A stretch of DNA of 64,000 nt from Circinella umbellata (Eukaryota > Mucoromycota > Mucoromycetes > Mucorales > Lichtheimiaceae): NCBI GenBank assembly GCA_025093555.1, contig JAIWNF010000037.1, positions 372,001 to 436,000 on the forward strand. The letters are read 5' to 3'. The notes under the pieces were generated by a model, which was not told where the DNA came from, did no database searches, and saw nothing but the letters and a program-made list of their open reading frames with translations. A program made the position numbers and the translations under genes. Numbering within the stretch: position 1 is the stretch's first letter; each line of letters opens with the position of its first letter. Shown here in pieces: positions 62,730 through 64,000 of this stretch.

Positions 62730-64000
62730 ATGTTTAATCGTAATAATCGATCCACAGAAGCTGATCAGCCTTTTCGTTTAAATACTGCCAAAAGCAATAA
62801 TAATGACAAAAAGAATGAAGCAACAGAGAGCTTTAATACAATACTTGCCGTTGCTTCCACTAATGACAATAAAAGAAAATCACCTCGAATTCGACAAAAT
62901 GAAGCTGCCAAAGGAGTAGCTATTAAAATACCTTCCATGAACGAATCTTCTTTACCAAAAAGAAGAGGGCGAACACGTTTTGACCACAATAAGAATTATA
63001 ATGGTAAACGTAGAGCAACAGGACCTTTAGAAGAAGATGACGATTTCCAGGACCAACATCCTAAAATGGCAAAAGATAAACTTAATTCAAGGGTGTTAAA
63101 AAAAGGAAAAAACAGCAAAGCAAAGAACAATAAAGAAAAAAAAGAAGACACCAAAGTACCTGAACTCGTCATTCGTAGTTCAAAACGTAAAGTGAATGGT
63201 GCACCAAGTACCCTAGAAGATAAAATAAAACGAGAAGAAGATCAACGTAAAAAACAAGAAGAAATAGAAAATTTATCTTTCTCTAGTAATTTGGATGTGG
63301 ATGACTTCTTGAATGATACAGATAATGGTAAGATACCAAAAAAGAAAAAGCTGCGAGGGTTCATCAATTGTACTCACGTATCATAATTTTTTAGGTAAAG
63401 TAGTTTGTCCCTTCTGTCATAATGATCTTGGAAAACGAAAAGAACTGCCGGAAAAGGTACGATTGGCACTTAAAATTATCAAAAAGAAAGATAAACAGTT
63501 TGAACAAGAAGAAACGGAACGAATAAAAGAACGGGCTAGCACACAGCATCAAAAGTTTCTGGAAAAACGGTTGCACATACAACGTAAAGCATCTAATATG
63601 GAGCAGTACTCATTTTGTCGATTACATCGTGTCGAATTAAATGTGAAGCCAGAAGGTGCACAACAGGGATACCCACTGAATATTGAATTTGATAAGCTGG
63701 AAGGTCGTATTATTAAATTGAAAAAGGATCTAGAAGCAGTTATCTCGGGCAAAGTGTCAAGTCAGTTTCGTGACATGGCATTGAAATCTTATGAAGAAGA
63801 TGGTGTCAATAAAGCAAGAAGTACAATGGCAGTCATGTCGCGATTTGATAAAACTTTAGTAAGTAGTAAAGTTTTTTTTGTATTACAATGAAAAATGATG
63901 AGTGGGTGAATCAAAAAAAAAATAATTAACTTAATATATATTGTATATAATTTTAGCCAGGGTATTATGGGTCGAAAGGTGCAGCCATTATACTTGAAGT
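62730..64000 (+). CDS. RTC4-like domain protein (3' end beyond window)
   Basis: Exons 62730-63327, 63395-63858 and 63957 to the window edge, joined by GT-AG introns. The first 200 residues are basic and disordered with several nuclear-localisation-like clusters (KRRGRTRF, SSKRKVNG). A CPFCHNDLG zinc-like pair opens the folded part, then a helical region (RASTQHQKFLEKR) and the RTC4-like signature: FCRLHRVELNVKPEGAQQGYP, KARSTMAVMSRFD and PGYYGSKGAAII. Yeast Rtc4 was found through genetic interaction with telomere capping; its biochemistry is not defined. It follows MIOS on the same strand by 150 bp. Truncated here by the window edge only. Confidence 0.85.

Overview
The window looks like nuclear DNA from an early-diverging, AT-rich fungus, most likely Mucoromycota (Mucorales-like). 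Reasons: many short GT-AG introns of about 50-130 bp with CTAA-type branch sites, clear fungal or opisthokont housekeeping genes (COX5, UBP3, RMD1/DUF155, SZT2, MIOS, RTC4-like), many chromodomain retroelements and TNP2-like transposases, and one minor-spliceosome (U12, AT-AC) intron, a class kept in some early-diverging fungi but lost from most ascomycetes. The species cannot be named from sequence alone.

Positions 1 to about 29,000 are a transposon graveyard. In order: a broken non-LTR (LINE-type) reverse transcriptase cut by a solo LTR; a TIR element with subterminal repeats; a TNP2-like transposase with a divergent companion gene; a complete but mutated Ty3/Gypsy chromovirus (6171-11886) with a 5-bp target duplication; a second TNP2-like relic; several solo LTRs with exact target duplications, three of which rejoin a reading frame when mentally removed; a DDE transposase relic ending in a chromodomain; a Mutator-like relic; and a tRNA-Ala gene with four or five LTRs stacked head to tail beside its 5' end. 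Between these are stretches with no recognisable gene.

Positions 29,200-64,000 are mostly single-copy genes: an RMD1-like DUF155 protein (-), COX5 (+), a UBP3/USP10-type deubiquitinase (-), a SZT2 homologue of about 3,900 aa (+), a 5'-truncated TnpB/Fanzor-like fragment (+), a MIOS/Sea4 homologue with 18 exons (+), and an RTC4-like gene running off the right edge (+). The 31.3-36.0 kb gap holds only a heavily decayed protein relic.

The most interesting functional feature is that SZT2 (KICSTOR) and MIOS (GATOR2) lie on the same strand about 4 kb apart. In animals both act on amino-acid signalling to TORC1. The most interesting molecular features are the AT-AC intron in MIOS, the LTR stack at the tRNA gene, the asymmetric LTRs of the chromovirus, and an excess of TGA among the inactivating stops in transposon relics, as expected from CGA-to-TGA decay. 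No CRISPR array, rRNA gene or bacterial-type operon was seen.
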